A program made the position numbers and the translations under genes. From positions 1 to 39,269 of the IMG/VR virus record IMGVR_UViG_3300035388_000053: a DNA stretch of 39,269 bases; one strand, 5' to 3'. Source of the stretch: a virus. Every line of letters starts with the position of its first letter. Positions within the stretch are counted from its first letter, which is position 1. Below are positions 8,743 to 15,769 of the stretch, piece by piece. Below the pieces are notes generated by a model. The model was given only the letters and a program-made list of their open reading frames with translations, made no database searches and was not told where the DNA came from.

Positions 8743-9660
8743 TTATCTATTTTTATGCTTATTTCGAGACTTTATTTTTAAGAATATTGTTACAGCTAAT
8801 ATACCTATACCTAAGAATTTGTTTCCAACCAAAGTAATAAATATTCCTAGGAAAATATATAAATAAAAAGTTGCCTTCCAAATCTTTTTATTTGCTTTTT
8901 GCTTCTTTTCACTAATAGGTTTTTTCTCTTTAGGAGGATTAACCTTTTTCACTTTTAACTTACTTCTAAGATCTGCTTTTGTGAATTTTTTAGAATTCTT
9001 TTTGAATTCGTTAAAATTAGGTTCAACACCTATAATCTTTTTTGAGTTTGGATAATCATCATCATAAACATATTCCCAACCTCTATCGATATCCGGGTAT
9101 AAAGAACTAGGTAGCTTTTTCAAGTTCTTGAGTGCAATATCTATATTGAGAGCTGGACATTTTTTATAATCATTTAATTGATTGATTAATTCTTTCTGTA
9201 TCGAAGCTTTATCAATATTAAAGAAATCATTTTGGTCAATTTCACCGTAAGTATACCAAGGGGTGTAATTACTTTGATGAATCTTGGATCTATGACATCC
9301 GAAAGGATTTTCCATATATATGTTGTAACCATAACAGTAGTCAGGATTATTACTCCTACATTTCTCACCGTAACACTTGTTGATTTTACCAAATGTTTTC
9401 CTATCAACCAGTTCTCCGTTTATTCTAGCTTGGCTTGACTTCCACCCTTTTATCATATTCCAGAGCTCTAGCATTTTAAGATAGTCCTCAGGCTGCTCTG
9501 TATAAGTAACCTCGAACGTAGTTTGATTGCCTACAGTTTTTTCTACAAAAGTAGTTTCTAATTTAGCAAGCTCAAGAACAGTATCAAAATCTTTAGACGT
9601 TGAATTTTTGAACGAAATGGTACATGACCAATTTTCAATATTTGATATATTTTGATTCAT
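8743..9660 (-). CDS. Hypothetical protein with Cys-rich core and C-terminal membrane helices
   Basis: 305 residues. The N-terminal 85 form a mixed alpha/beta region. The middle holds spaced cysteines (CYGEKCRSNNPDYCYGYN, then FGCHRS) suggestive of a metal site or disulfides. A lysine-rich linker (about 225-255) leads to two hydrophobic helices at about 262-295 and a basic tail. The order suggests a cytoplasmic domain anchored by its C-terminus. It begins 20 bases from the end of the second repressor, in a typical lysogenic-cargo position. I do not recognise the family. Confidence 0.72.
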   Translation of the reverse strand: MNQNISNIENWSCTISFKNSTSKDFDTVLELAKLETTFVEKTVGNQTTFEVTYTEQPEDYLKMLELWNMIKGWKSSQARINGELVDRKTFGKINKCYGEKCRSNNPDYCYGYNIYMENPFGCHRSKIHQSNYTPWYTYGEIDQNDFFNIDKASIQKELINQLNDYKKCPALNIDIALKNLKKLPSSLYPDIDRGWEYVYDDDYPNSKKIIGVEPNFNEFKKNSKKFTKADLRSKLKVKKVNPPKEKKPISEKKQKANKKIWKATFYLYIFLGIFITLVGNKFLGIGILAVTIFLKIKSRNKHKNR

Positions 9661-9680
9661 AACTATACCCCTTTTTTATG

Positions 9681-10070
9681 CTAGCTATTTTCCTGATTAT
9701 TAACTATCTGTTTAATCTTCAGATGATTAATCAATTCTTGCTTATCATTATCACTCCAGGAAGAGAAGTCACTAATTGATATTCTAATGTTTGGGTCATT
9801 AAGTATATTGTTCAACTCTTCATCTAAATTATCACTGATTAAATCTTCATTTAAATTCCGGATTGGTGTTGGATCATTGGTTCTGTTAAGTAGATAATCT
9901 ACTGATACACTATAATATTCAGCAAGTTTCATCAAATGTTCATGAGGTGGCTTTTTCTTCCCACTTTCATAATCAGTGTAGGTAGATTTTGTTACACCAA
10001 TATACTCAATGATATCGTTGAGATTCTTATCATAGTGATCTCTTAAATTTTTAATACGGTTATTAATCAT
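9681..10070 (-). CDS. XRE-family repressor, paralogue of the adjacent CI-like protein
   Basis: 129 residues. N-terminal helix-turn-helix about 5-60 (SKIGVTKSTYTDYESGKKKP-type region in IIEYIGVTKSTYTDYESG), then the linker RTNDPTPIRNLNEDL and a short acidic/helical tail. The linker and tail are nearly the same as in the 10194-10586 repressor, showing a tandem duplication with diverged DNA-binding domains. It lies beyond a terminator, so it must have its own promoter or depend on read-through. It could control the leftward cargo or a second operator set. Confidence 0.88.
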   Translation of the reverse strand: MINNRIKNLRDHYDKNLNDIIEYIGVTKSTYTDYESGKKKPPHEHLMKLAEYYSVSVDYLLNRTNDPTPIRNLNEDLISDNLDEELNNILNDPNIRISISDFSSWSDNDKQELINHLKIKQIVNNQENS

Positions 10071-10120
10071 CTTATCAAATCCTCATATTTATTTTTTGTT
10101 TTAGATAAATGCTTATTGAG

Positions 10121-10159
10121 CAATATAAAAGCCCTAATACATATGCATGAATTAGGGCT
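10121..10159 (-). terminator. Leftward terminator after the main repressor
   Basis: Nine-bp stem AGCCCTAAT / ATTAGGGCT (10151-10159 and 10130-10138) followed by TTTTATATT on the minus strand, between the two repressor genes. Confidence 0.8.
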
Positions 10160-10193
10160 CATCAAATAATCATCCAACAAGTCCTCTTTAATA

Positions 10194-10586
10194 TTATTCC
10201 TTATCGTTACTATCTCTTACCATCTGTTTAGCCTTCAGATAATTAATCAGCTCCTGCTTGTCTCCATTGCTCCAGTTAGGGAAGTTCTTAAATGCAACCC
10301 TCATTTCTGGATCACTTAGCAGCTGGCGCAGCTCTTCGTCTGGATCTTCGCTGTAGAGGTCTTCGTTAAGATTTCGAACTGGTGTAGGGTCGTTGGTACG
10401 GCCGAGTAGGTAATCCGTAGAGACGCTGTAAAATTCAGCTAATTTTTCTAATTTGTCAATAGGAGGAATCCTTTTTCCACTTTCGTATAGTGAGTAATTA
10501 GACCTACTTATCTCAATAAAATCAGCAATTTCTTTTTGAGATATATTATTTGTTTTTCTTAGATATTTCAATATTTTAGATATCAT
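10194..10586 (-). CDS. CI-like XRE repressor (probable main lysogeny repressor)
   Basis: 130 residues from the ATG at 10586 (AAAGGAA upstream); a longer frame from 10646 would run through an operator motif and has no ribosome site. Helix-turn-helix about 5-60 (QKEIADFIEISRSNYSLYES), linker RTNDPTPVRNLNEDL, and an acidic helical tail. There is no LexA-like peptidase domain, so inactivation would need a partner, plausibly the ImmA-type peptidase at 1733-2263. It faces the control region with operator motifs at 10599-10796, one of which overlaps its own leader, consistent with autoregulation. Confidence 0.9.
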   Translation of the reverse strand: MISKILKYLRKTNNISQKEIADFIEISRSNYSLYESGKRIPPIDKLEKLAEFYSVSTDYLLGRTNDPTPVRNLNEDLYSEDPDEELRQLLSDPEMRVAFKNFPNWSNGDKQELINYLKAKQMVRDSNDKE

Positions 10587-10632
10587 AAATTTCCTTTCTT
10601 GTGACTTTGTGAAACTTTTTTGATAAAAAATA

Positions 10633-10661
10633 TTGACTTTCGGCAACGCAAGGTGTAATAT
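10633..10661 (+). promoter_or_regulatory. Rightward early promoter (PR-like)
   Basis: TTGACT (10633-10638), 17-base spacer, TAATAT (10656-10661). It should start transcription near 10668 and feed the whole early operon from 10833. An operator motif lies about ten bases downstream of the start. Confidence 0.75.
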
Positions 10662-10767
10662 ATCTATAGGTTGCAGAAAGTCACAAGTTGCAATAATCGA
10701 GTTACTTAACGCAACGCGTGTTTGAAGTCACAATAACTGATTAATATTACACATAATTACAATAAAA

Positions 10768-10796
10768 ATTATAACACTTATTCGTATTTGTGACAA
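10768..10796 (-). promoter_or_regulatory. Leftward repressor promoter
   Basis: On the minus strand TTGTCA (10791-10796), 17-base spacer, TATAAT (10768-10773). It points at the repressor gene and runs through the rightward promoter, so the two promoters face each other. Its -35 overlaps the TTGTGACAA operator. Confidence 0.72.
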
Positions 10797-10832
10797 TGAG
10801 TTACATGAAAAAATCAAAGGGAGGTGATGATT

Positions 10833-11051
10833 TTGAGAAATAATATGAAAAATAGAAGGTTGCAACTTGGTATGACACAAGAGGAAGTTGCAGAAAAAAT
10901 GCAAATTGAAAGAACATCATACACTATGTACGAAACTGGTAGAAGAAATCCACCTCTCGATAAGGCATTGAAGCTGAAAGAAGTTCTTCAGGCAGACGAC
11001 TCAATCTTCACAAACGAAGAAGATCCGGAAGATATAAAGAAAATAGGGTAG
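10833..11051 (+). CDS. Small XRE-family regulator (Cro-like)
   Basis: 72 residues from the TTG at 10833, eight bases after GGGAGG (GTG and ATG codons just upstream overlap that site). It is almost entirely a helix-turn-helix: MTQEEVAEKMQIERTSYTMY. As first gene of the early operon, opposite the repressor, it sits where Cro-type lytic regulators sit. It may bind the same TTGTGAC motifs. Confidence 0.88.
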   Translation: MRNNMKNRRLQLGMTQEEVAEKMQIERTSYTMYETGRRNPPLDKALKLKEVLQADDSIFTNEEDPEDIKKIG

Positions 11052-11060
11052 GGAGGTGAT

Positions 11061-11306
11061 TTGTTGAAAGACAAAGTAATAACTACTATTAAAAGAACAC
11101 CAACTAAAAGAGATCCAACAGAAGAAATAATTTTTGAATATGCCGAAATCGAATCTGAAGAAGAATTTGAAGAAAGGCTTGATGCCATAGCTGATGCTTT
11201 TAAGCTGGTGGCAATGGAGATTATCAAGATGAAGGAGAGAGGGGACCTTGATGAGCAAGATACCTCGAAAGGAAGTGAGAATTTAATCAACAAAACGGCA
11301 GGATGA
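11061..11306 (+). CDS. Small acidic early protein
   Basis: 81 residues from a TTG after GGGAGGTGAT. Central acidic helix (EIESEEEFEERLDAIADAFK). No recognised domain. Position directly after the Cro-like gene is typical of early regulators, but function is unknown. Confidence 0.72.
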   Translation: MLKDKVITTIKRTPTKRDPTEEIIFEYAEIESEEEFEERLDAIADAFKLVAMEIIKMKERGDLDEQDTSKGSENLINKTAG

Positions 11307-11362
11307 TTAAGGGAAACGAATAAAAATACGGAAGTGAAAGGAGGACAAAGTAGTAGATTCTT

Positions 11363-11461
11363 ATGAATGAATTTGTAATAAAAACTCTTGCGACAGTTAT
11401 AGGAACAGTACTTGGTCTTATGATAGGAACAAGAATAATCAAGAGGTTAGATGAAAATTAG
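11363..11461 (+). CDS. Very small membrane peptide
   Basis: 32 residues (MNEFVIKTLATVIGTVLGLM then a basic tail), a single hydrophobic helix with GxxxG spacing. The nearest GGAGG is about 19 bases away, so the start is uncertain. Confidence 0.5.
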   Translation: MNEFVIKTLATVIGTVLGLMIGTRIIKRLDEN

Positions 11462-11473
11462 GAGGTTAGACAC

Positions 11474-11821
11474 ATGCAGCACATCGCTTTAGAAGTGGTA
11501 AGCACCATAGTCTTTGCCAGCATAATAATGTTCATGCTTATATATGCCAACAGAATGTATATCCGTGATATGACGGATCTACTTGGAGAAAGTGCAAAGA
11601 GTGAAAAGCAAAAAAGGAGATATTCCATAAGCCTGAAGGTCATAATCATAATAGCAATTGTTGCGGTCATATCCTTGATGACAATGAAGATTATTGAACT
11701 GGAATCGGAGATGGCCTATCTGTATCAAATGTTTAACAATATCGACAAGGTCATTACAAGCTTGAAGATAGAAGAAATGAATGAAGCAGTAGAAGCGTAC
11801 AGGTCGGTCATAGCTAAATAA
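11474..11821 (+). CDS. Two-helix membrane protein with cytoplasmic tail
   Basis: 115 residues; helices at about 7-26 and 54-71 separated by a charged loop, then a helical tail (KIEEMNEAVEAYRS). AGGAGG is close upstream. No family recognised. Confidence 0.72.
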   Translation: MQHIALEVVSTIVFASIIMFMLIYANRMYIRDMTDLLGESAKSEKQKRRYSISLKVIIIIAIVAVISLMTMKIIELESEMAYLYQMFNNIDKVITSLKIEEMNEAVEAYRSVIAK

Positions 11822-11858
11822 TAACCGATGTGGAAGAAAACAGTGGGAGGTGATAAGC

Positions 11859-12020
11859 GTGGAAGAAAAAGACGAAAAGAAAACTGATCCTACACAAATC
11901 ATGATTAAACAATTAAACCTTTTGTCTGAAAAGTCAAACAGTCTTGTGGAGACGGAAGTATCAGCTTTAGTAGATGTATCACATGTCATGGTAGAGATTT
12001 ACACAGCATTGATGCATTAG
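11859..12020 (+). CDS. Small hypothetical early protein
   Basis: 53 residues, GTG start with GGGAGG eight bases upstream. Charged N-terminus (MEEKDEKKTDPTQI), then an amphipathic helix. Tightly packed between neighbours. Function unknown. Confidence 0.65.
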   Translation: MEEKDEKKTDPTQIMIKQLNLLSEKSNSLVETEVSALVDVSHVMVEIYTALMH

Positions 12021-12033
12021 GAGGTATTAAAAG

Positions 12034-12345
12034 ATGCAGAGCAATATAAAAAAAGAGCTTTTAGAAACTCATTTAGAAGAAGTCAAGGAATGGATGCAGG
12101 AGGAAAAGATCAATCCGGATTCCAACTTTGGAAAGGAAATTCTTAAACAGTCAAAGCTATTGATTGAACAAGATGAAAAAATCAGAACTCTTGATAAAAA
12201 AATTACTGTATTGGAAGGTCAAATCCCAATTCAGAAAGATAGTGATTTTGGTGACTATTTGTTGAAATGCCTAATAAACTATCAGGCTCAAACGTCAAAG
12301 TCAAGTTTACCTTACAGAAAATCAGATGGAGAGAAGTATGGATGA
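12034..12345 (+). CDS. Coiled-coil early protein
   Basis: 103 residues; heptad-like region about 45-70 (IEQDEKIRTLDKKITVLEGQ). AGGAGG upstream. Its end overlaps the next gene by eight bases, so translation is probably coupled. No known family. Confidence 0.72.
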   Translation: MQSNIKKELLETHLEEVKEWMQEEKINPDSNFGKEILKQSKLLIEQDEKIRTLDKKITVLEGQIPIQKDSDFGDYLLKCLINYQAQTSKSSLPYRKSDGEKYG

Positions 12346-12625
12346 AAAAATCAAGTATGTAAAATTGACATCATTTTCTAGCTTCAATACAGATTTGAAT
12401 GAAAATCTAATGTCTGATTTGAATTTGTACTCTAGTTACAGAATTGAAAATGAAATGTATGAAGATGATTGCAGAATGGATCAGACGGTGTATGTTCCTG
12501 AAGATGAAGATGAATTTTATAAGGCATGGAAGAGCAGGATTGAGGAAGAACTGGTCAAAAGTGATTGTAATAAAATTCTTGTCAGAAGAATTGCTCGGAA
12601 ACATAGGTTATATGTCAAGACATAA
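12338..12625 (+). CDS. Hypothetical early protein
   Basis: 95 residues from the ATG at 12338, behind GGAGAG; an ATG four codons upstream overlaps the ribosome site. Acidic middle (VYVPEDEDEFYKAWK), basic end. Function unknown. Confidence 0.7.
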   Translation: MDEKIKYVKLTSFSSFNTDLNENLMSDLNLYSSYRIENEMYEDDCRMDQTVYVPEDEDEFYKAWKSRIEEELVKSDCNKILVRRIARKHRLYVKT

Positions 12626-12703
12626 ATCAAACAGCATAAGACGGATAGATTATTATGTTGATAATTGAAGGTTGCAAAAACAGGAAAGGGAGGTGCCGAC
12701 GTC

Positions 12704-12832
12704 ATGACACCCCGTGAGAGAGTTAGGTTTGTTTTGATATGTCTTAGAGATGAGATTGTGAAGAGTTTCATTTTTCAGGCAAGATTGAACTCTATACTAT
12801 ATTCTAACTGGAAAGGAAGTGGAAATGAATGA
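12704..12832 (+). CDS. Small basic early protein
   Basis: 42 residues beginning MTPRERVRFVLICLRDEIVK. GGGAGG upstream; the stop overlaps the next start. Short proteins of this kind are common in clostridial phage early regions. Function unknown. Confidence 0.65.
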   Translation: MTPRERVRFVLICLRDEIVKSFIFQARLNSILYSNWKGSGNE

Positions 12833-13278
12833 TTTATGGTGACATGAATATATACAAATCCGGAAGGTTTTCAGCAGGGTACACTCAGGAAAAGGCAGCT
12901 GAACTTATAGGTGTGAGCTGCAGGACACTAATTGCCTATGAAGTTTATGAAAGAATCCCTTCAGACAACACTGTACACAAAATGATTAAGGTCTATAAGA
13001 CAAGACAACTGGCATATCTGCATATCAAGAGGAACAGCGATTTGGGAAGATATTTGCCGGATGTAAGTTTTGAGGATATTTCAAAGAGCGTTCTTGCGCT
13101 ACAGATTGAAATGGAAGATGTAATTTGCAAAGAAAGAAGAATCAGGGAGATTGCCAGGGACGGCTGCATAACTGAGGATGAATCAAAGGATTGGAAAATG
13201 ATAGTAAAGGAGCTGAATGAGATGACTGGTGCTGCACTATCATTGATACTAATGAATAATCTAAGTGAGCTGGTGTAG
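12829..13278 (+). CDS. XRE-like phage regulator
   Basis: 149 residues. The N-terminal helix-turn-helix (YTQEKAAELIGVSCRTLIAY, about 18-37) is followed by a helical C-terminal half with two cysteines. A third regulator type in the element, resembling XRE-like proteins found beside replication genes in Bacillota phages. The start is taken at the first ATG, overlapping the previous stop; an internal ATG at 12847 is possible. Confidence 0.78.
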   Translation: MIYGDMNIYKSGRFSAGYTQEKAAELIGVSCRTLIAYEVYERIPSDNTVHKMIKVYKTRQLAYLHIKRNSDLGRYLPDVSFEDISKSVLALQIEMEDVICKERRIREIARDGCITEDESKDWKMIVKELNEMTGAALSLILMNNLSELV

Positions 13279-13428
13279 ATGCAAGGTAGAAAAAAGAAAA
13301 CAGGAAGTTTTCTGGTAATAGAGTGTTGTGGATGTGGTTTCAGGTTTTGGTCCCTGTACTATGAGGGTGCCTGCAGGAAGTGTGGTGCAAAATTCAGAGT
13401 GAAGGAGGACGAACATGGAAAGGATTAG
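13279..13428 (+). CDS. Small zinc-ribbon protein
   Basis: 49 residues with CCGC and CRKC pairs 15 residues apart, a minimal zinc ribbon, and a basic N-terminus (MQGRKKKTGSF). It starts directly after the preceding stop and overlaps the next gene. Function unknown. Confidence 0.66.
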   Translation: MQGRKKKTGSFLVIECCGCGFRFWSLYYEGACRKCGAKFRVKEDEHGKD

Positions 13429-13732
13429 TATCGAAACAAAACCTGCTTCAAGAGTACTATCTGTGGATATTTATTTGAATTGTGACAGGATTGTTTCAAT
13501 GTTTGATGTGAAGCTTAAATATGAAAAACATTTGGATTGTTATAGGGTAATTAAGCCCAGTTGGGAAAATGATATGCATACTAATGTTATAAGATTCGAA
13601 AAGAAACATATATCAGATATTAAAAAGCATTACAGTGAAAAAAATAATGTTCTGTTTACAAGAATTGAAATACAAATATATGGAAAAATCCAAAAGGAGG
13701 AAGTTGAAAATGGAAAATATAGCATTGATTGA
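13415..13732 (+). CDS. Hypothetical early protein
   Basis: 105 residues, GGAGG seven bases before the ATG. Beta-rich pattern with a basic C-terminal half. It overlaps the genes on both sides. No family recognised. Confidence 0.68.
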   Translation: MERISIETKPASRVLSVDIYLNCDRIVSMFDVKLKYEKHLDCYRVIKPSWENDMHTNVIRFEKKHISDIKKHYSEKNNVLFTRIEIQIYGKIQKEEVENGKYSID

Positions 13733-13829
13733 GGCAGTATTAAGATATGAAATGTCGGGGATAATAACCAAGTGTCCTGGTGACAGGGTGAAGGATGATG
13801 ATGTCCAAAAAAATAAAAGTGCCCAGTAA
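13710..13829 (+). CDS. Small hypothetical protein
   Basis: 39 residues (MENIALIEAVLRYEMSGII then an acidic/basic tail), with AAGGAGG upstream, inside the end of the previous gene in another frame. It is the last gene before the structured terminator at 13903. Confidence 0.58.
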   Translation: MENIALIEAVLRYEMSGIITKCPGDRVKDDDVQKNKSAQ

Positions 13830-13902
13830 CTGTTGCAGCAGTTAAAAGGCAAGTCATTAACAATTAAATGTATTTTAACAGATTTACAGTTTCAATGCAA
13901 GC

Positions 13903-13974
13903 AGCCGGGAGAAATTTTGATTATGGTAGTCCACCCTGAATGCTACTTTCAATAATCTCTCGGCTTATTTTTTT
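13903..13974 (+). terminator. Long structured terminator or small RNA
   Basis: AGCCGGGAGA (13903-13912) pairs with TCTCTCGGCT (13956-13965) with one G-U, and TATTTTTTT follows. The 43-base loop can form an inner helix (TTATGGTAG with CTAC and ATAA). It lies mid-operon in a 165-base gap (13830-13994) that otherwise holds no gene, so it may be an antitermination checkpoint or the end of a small RNA. Confidence 0.65.
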
Positions 13975-13994
13975 AGCCAAATGGAGGATGTTAC

Positions 13995-14210
13995 ATGCAG
14001 ATACTGACAATTGATTTTTATGATGAGGCAACAAAGCAGAGAGCAACACACAAAATAGAAGGGGAAATGATCAGATGCAAGTATAACAGTATTATAAAGA
14101 AACTACACAATGTATCTGATGATCCAGCTGATTCAATAGTTGATGGGACCATAAGAATCAAGCATATCGCCATGGTTAAGGATGATGAAGGGTATTCATG
14201 TGAGCCCTAA
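13995..14210 (+). CDS. Hypothetical early protein
   Basis: 71 residues, GGAGG nine bases upstream. Beta-rich start (MQILTIDFYDEATKQRATHK). First gene after the structured terminator. Function unknown. Confidence 0.7.
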   Translation: MQILTIDFYDEATKQRATHKIEGEMIRCKYNSIIKKLHNVSDDPADSIVDGTIRIKHIAMVKDDEGYSCEP

Positions 14211-14246
14211 TAAGATTTATGACAAAAATATTCTTGAGGTTAAATA

Positions 14247-14495
14247 ATGAATTTAAATGAATTGAAAGAGTCTATTATGGACGTGAACATAAGAATAGAG
14301 CAACTTGAATCAATAGATGTATATGATATTCGAGCTACTGAAAACCGAATAGAGGATCTGCATATATCATTGCTGGGAGATGCAGTGGAAGGACTTCTGT
14401 CAGTATACATGGAAGAAAAATCAAGACTTGAAAATAAATTGAAATTCTTGACCGGAGGATCCTTTATTGACTATTCCGGACTGGCGGGAGGTTGA
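14247..14495 (+). CDS. Small coiled-coil protein
   Basis: 82 residues; helical throughout (LNELKESIMDVNIRIEQLES), glycine-rich end. A weak GAGG precedes the ATG. The following gene begins two bases after its stop. Function unknown. Confidence 0.68.
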   Translation: MNLNELKESIMDVNIRIEQLESIDVYDIRATENRIEDLHISLLGDAVEGLLSVYMEEKSRLENKLKFLTGGSFIDYSGLAGG

Positions 14496-14496
14496 G

Positions 14497-14781
14497 ATGG
14501 AAAAGCAGAAAGTGAAAACCTACTTCAAGGATGGCATTGAATACACGGCCTCAAACAACCGGATGAGATTCAATCCGGAATATCATTTCAACCACGGAAA
14601 AAGATTCACAAACGAAGACTTGAGATACATCTGTTCAATGTGGGGCTCCATGCCGATACAAGATATTGCACTGGCAGTAGGCAAAACATATTCAACTGTG
14701 GCTGCCAAAGTGAATACCTTGAAGAATATAGGACTGTTCGAGCATTACAGGAAGATGGGGAAGACCCAACAGGAGGATTAA
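14497..14781 (+). CDS. Phage helix-turn-helix protein
   Basis: 94 residues from the ATG at 14497 (GGGAGG upstream). The C-terminal half, FTNEDLRYICSMWGSMPIQD followed by IALAVGKTYSTVAAKVNTL, has the three-helix pattern of SANT/Myb-like or sigma-like DNA-binding domains in phage early proteins. Probably binds DNA; target unknown. Confidence 0.7.
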   Translation: MEKQKVKTYFKDGIEYTASNNRMRFNPEYHFNHGKRFTNEDLRYICSMWGSMPIQDIALAVGKTYSTVAAKVNTLKNIGLFEHYRKMGKTQQED

Positions 14782-14784
14782 AAA

Positions 14785-14970
14785 ATGCCAAAGTTCAAAT
14801 ATGTATTAGAGATGAAAGAACATGACTGCAAGTATTGTGAGTTCTGTGAACACAAATCGGAAAACTGGATGGTTGATGAACACTACACATGCAGGATTTC
14901 AGGAGGAATGGTATCAAAGCCTGAAGAACTGATAAAGGATTGCATGCTGGTTGAAGACAAGAGCCAGTGA
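14785..14970 (+). CDS. Small cysteine-rich protein
   Basis: 61 residues with six cysteines (CKYCEFC, then single Cys at about 33 and 50), probably metal-binding. AGGAGG upstream. Related in style to the proteins at 15599 and 19377. Function unknown. Confidence 0.7.
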   Translation: MPKFKYVLEMKEHDCKYCEFCEHKSENWMVDEHYTCRISGGMVSKPEELIKDCMLVEDKSQ

Positions 14971-15019
14971 TGATTGGCAGGAAGTATATAAAAATTAAAG
15001 ATGAACAGGAGATAAGAGG

Positions 15020-15427
15020 ATGTTATTAAGTGAAGTAATCAAGTTGTATCAGGAAAGAATGGAAGAGCATGGTGATGAACATGTTGTATTTGACGAGGAA
15101 CCTGAGTTTTTAGTTCTGGACCTTCAGTATGACAAGGACCTGAAGGTATATAAAACAGTCATTGAAGAACCCTCTACAAGAGATATGGAGGTGTTGGCCA
15201 CATGTTCCCTATGCGGAGAAATGATGCATAGGACAGAGATTCTGAGACTGGAAGACACCAGTGAGGACATATGCCAGACATGCCTAGAGGAAGAGCCTGA
15301 ATACGACATGTATAACCATAATATTTACAAATATGCCAAGGATGATAAAGGCTACTATACGGACTGTGAATATATAAAGCGTGATGGTATAAACTTGTCA
15401 GACTATGAGAAAGGTGCTGTCATATGA
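15020..15427 (+). CDS. Zinc-ribbon protein
   Basis: 135 residues. A central CSLC...CQTC zinc ribbon (about 56-85) lies between an acidic N-terminal part and a tyrosine-rich C-terminal part. AGGAG upstream; its end overlaps the next start. No function known. Confidence 0.72.
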   Translation: MLLSEVIKLYQERMEEHGDEHVVFDEEPEFLVLDLQYDKDLKVYKTVIEEPSTRDMEVLATCSLCGEMMHRTEILRLEDTSEDICQTCLEEEPEYDMYNHNIYKYAKDDKGYYTDCEYIKRDGINLSDYEKGAVI

Positions 15428-15618
15428 AGGTAATCGCCTATGTGATCCCCATTGTTTTTACAGTTGTAGTGATAGCATTATCAGGAGCTCCGAGACATAA
15501 GATTTTGGTGGTTTTGGGAGTTTATGCTTTTGTTGCAATCATCATAAGACTGGCCATAGCAATAGATGAAAAAATCCAAAAGAAGAAATTGAAGGTCAAT
15601 GCTGATGATAGAACTTGA
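15424..15618 (+). CDS. Small two-helix membrane protein
   Basis: 64 residues: helices about 4-20 and 27-46, then a lysine-rich tail. Translationally coupled to the previous gene (ATGA overlap). Function unknown. Confidence 0.68.
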   Translation: MKVIAYVIPIVFTVVVIALSGAPRHKILVVLGVYAFVAIIIRLAIAIDEKIQKKKLKVNADDRT

Positions 15619-15751
15619 AAGGTCTTGCAGCACATGTTGTCATTCACGGGATCACGGTGAAAGTGCCGACTACATTGAGTGCTGCAAAGGAAGAAGAATG
15701 AAGTATGTCAGAAAGGACGAAATATGTACGCATTGGAAGGAATGCGAATAA
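15599..15751 (+). CDS. Small cysteine-rich protein
   Basis: 50 residues with CSTCC, CC and a final C...C spacing like the 14785 protein. It overlaps the end of the previous gene. An in-frame ATG at 15605 is an alternative start. Likely a zinc-binding early protein. Confidence 0.6.
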   Translation: MLMIELERSCSTCCHSRDHGESADYIECCKGRRMKYVRKDEICTHWKECE

Positions 15752-15769
15752 AGGATTTTGAGGTGACTT

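Larger units (their letters stand above)
10599..10796. promoter_or_regulatory. Operator cluster, four copies of TTGTGACWW
   Basis: TTGTGACTT occurs at 10599-10607 (plus) and, on the minus strand, at 10678-10686 and 10725-10733. TTGTGACAA, almost a perfect palindrome, is at 10788-10796. The sites touch the repressor leader, the start region of the rightward promoter and the -35 of the leftward promoter. This is the pattern expected for operators of a phage immunity region. Confidence 0.65.

Noticed and set aside
11458-12771. Leftward frames inside the early operon
   Set aside because: They mirror rightward genes, lack ribosome sites and have no recognisable content. The same holds for leftward frames elsewhere in 10.8-34.5 kb except the intron protein.
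14966-15026. 19-residue peptide frame between 14970 and 15020
   Set aside because: It is too short to support and contains the ribosome site of the next gene.
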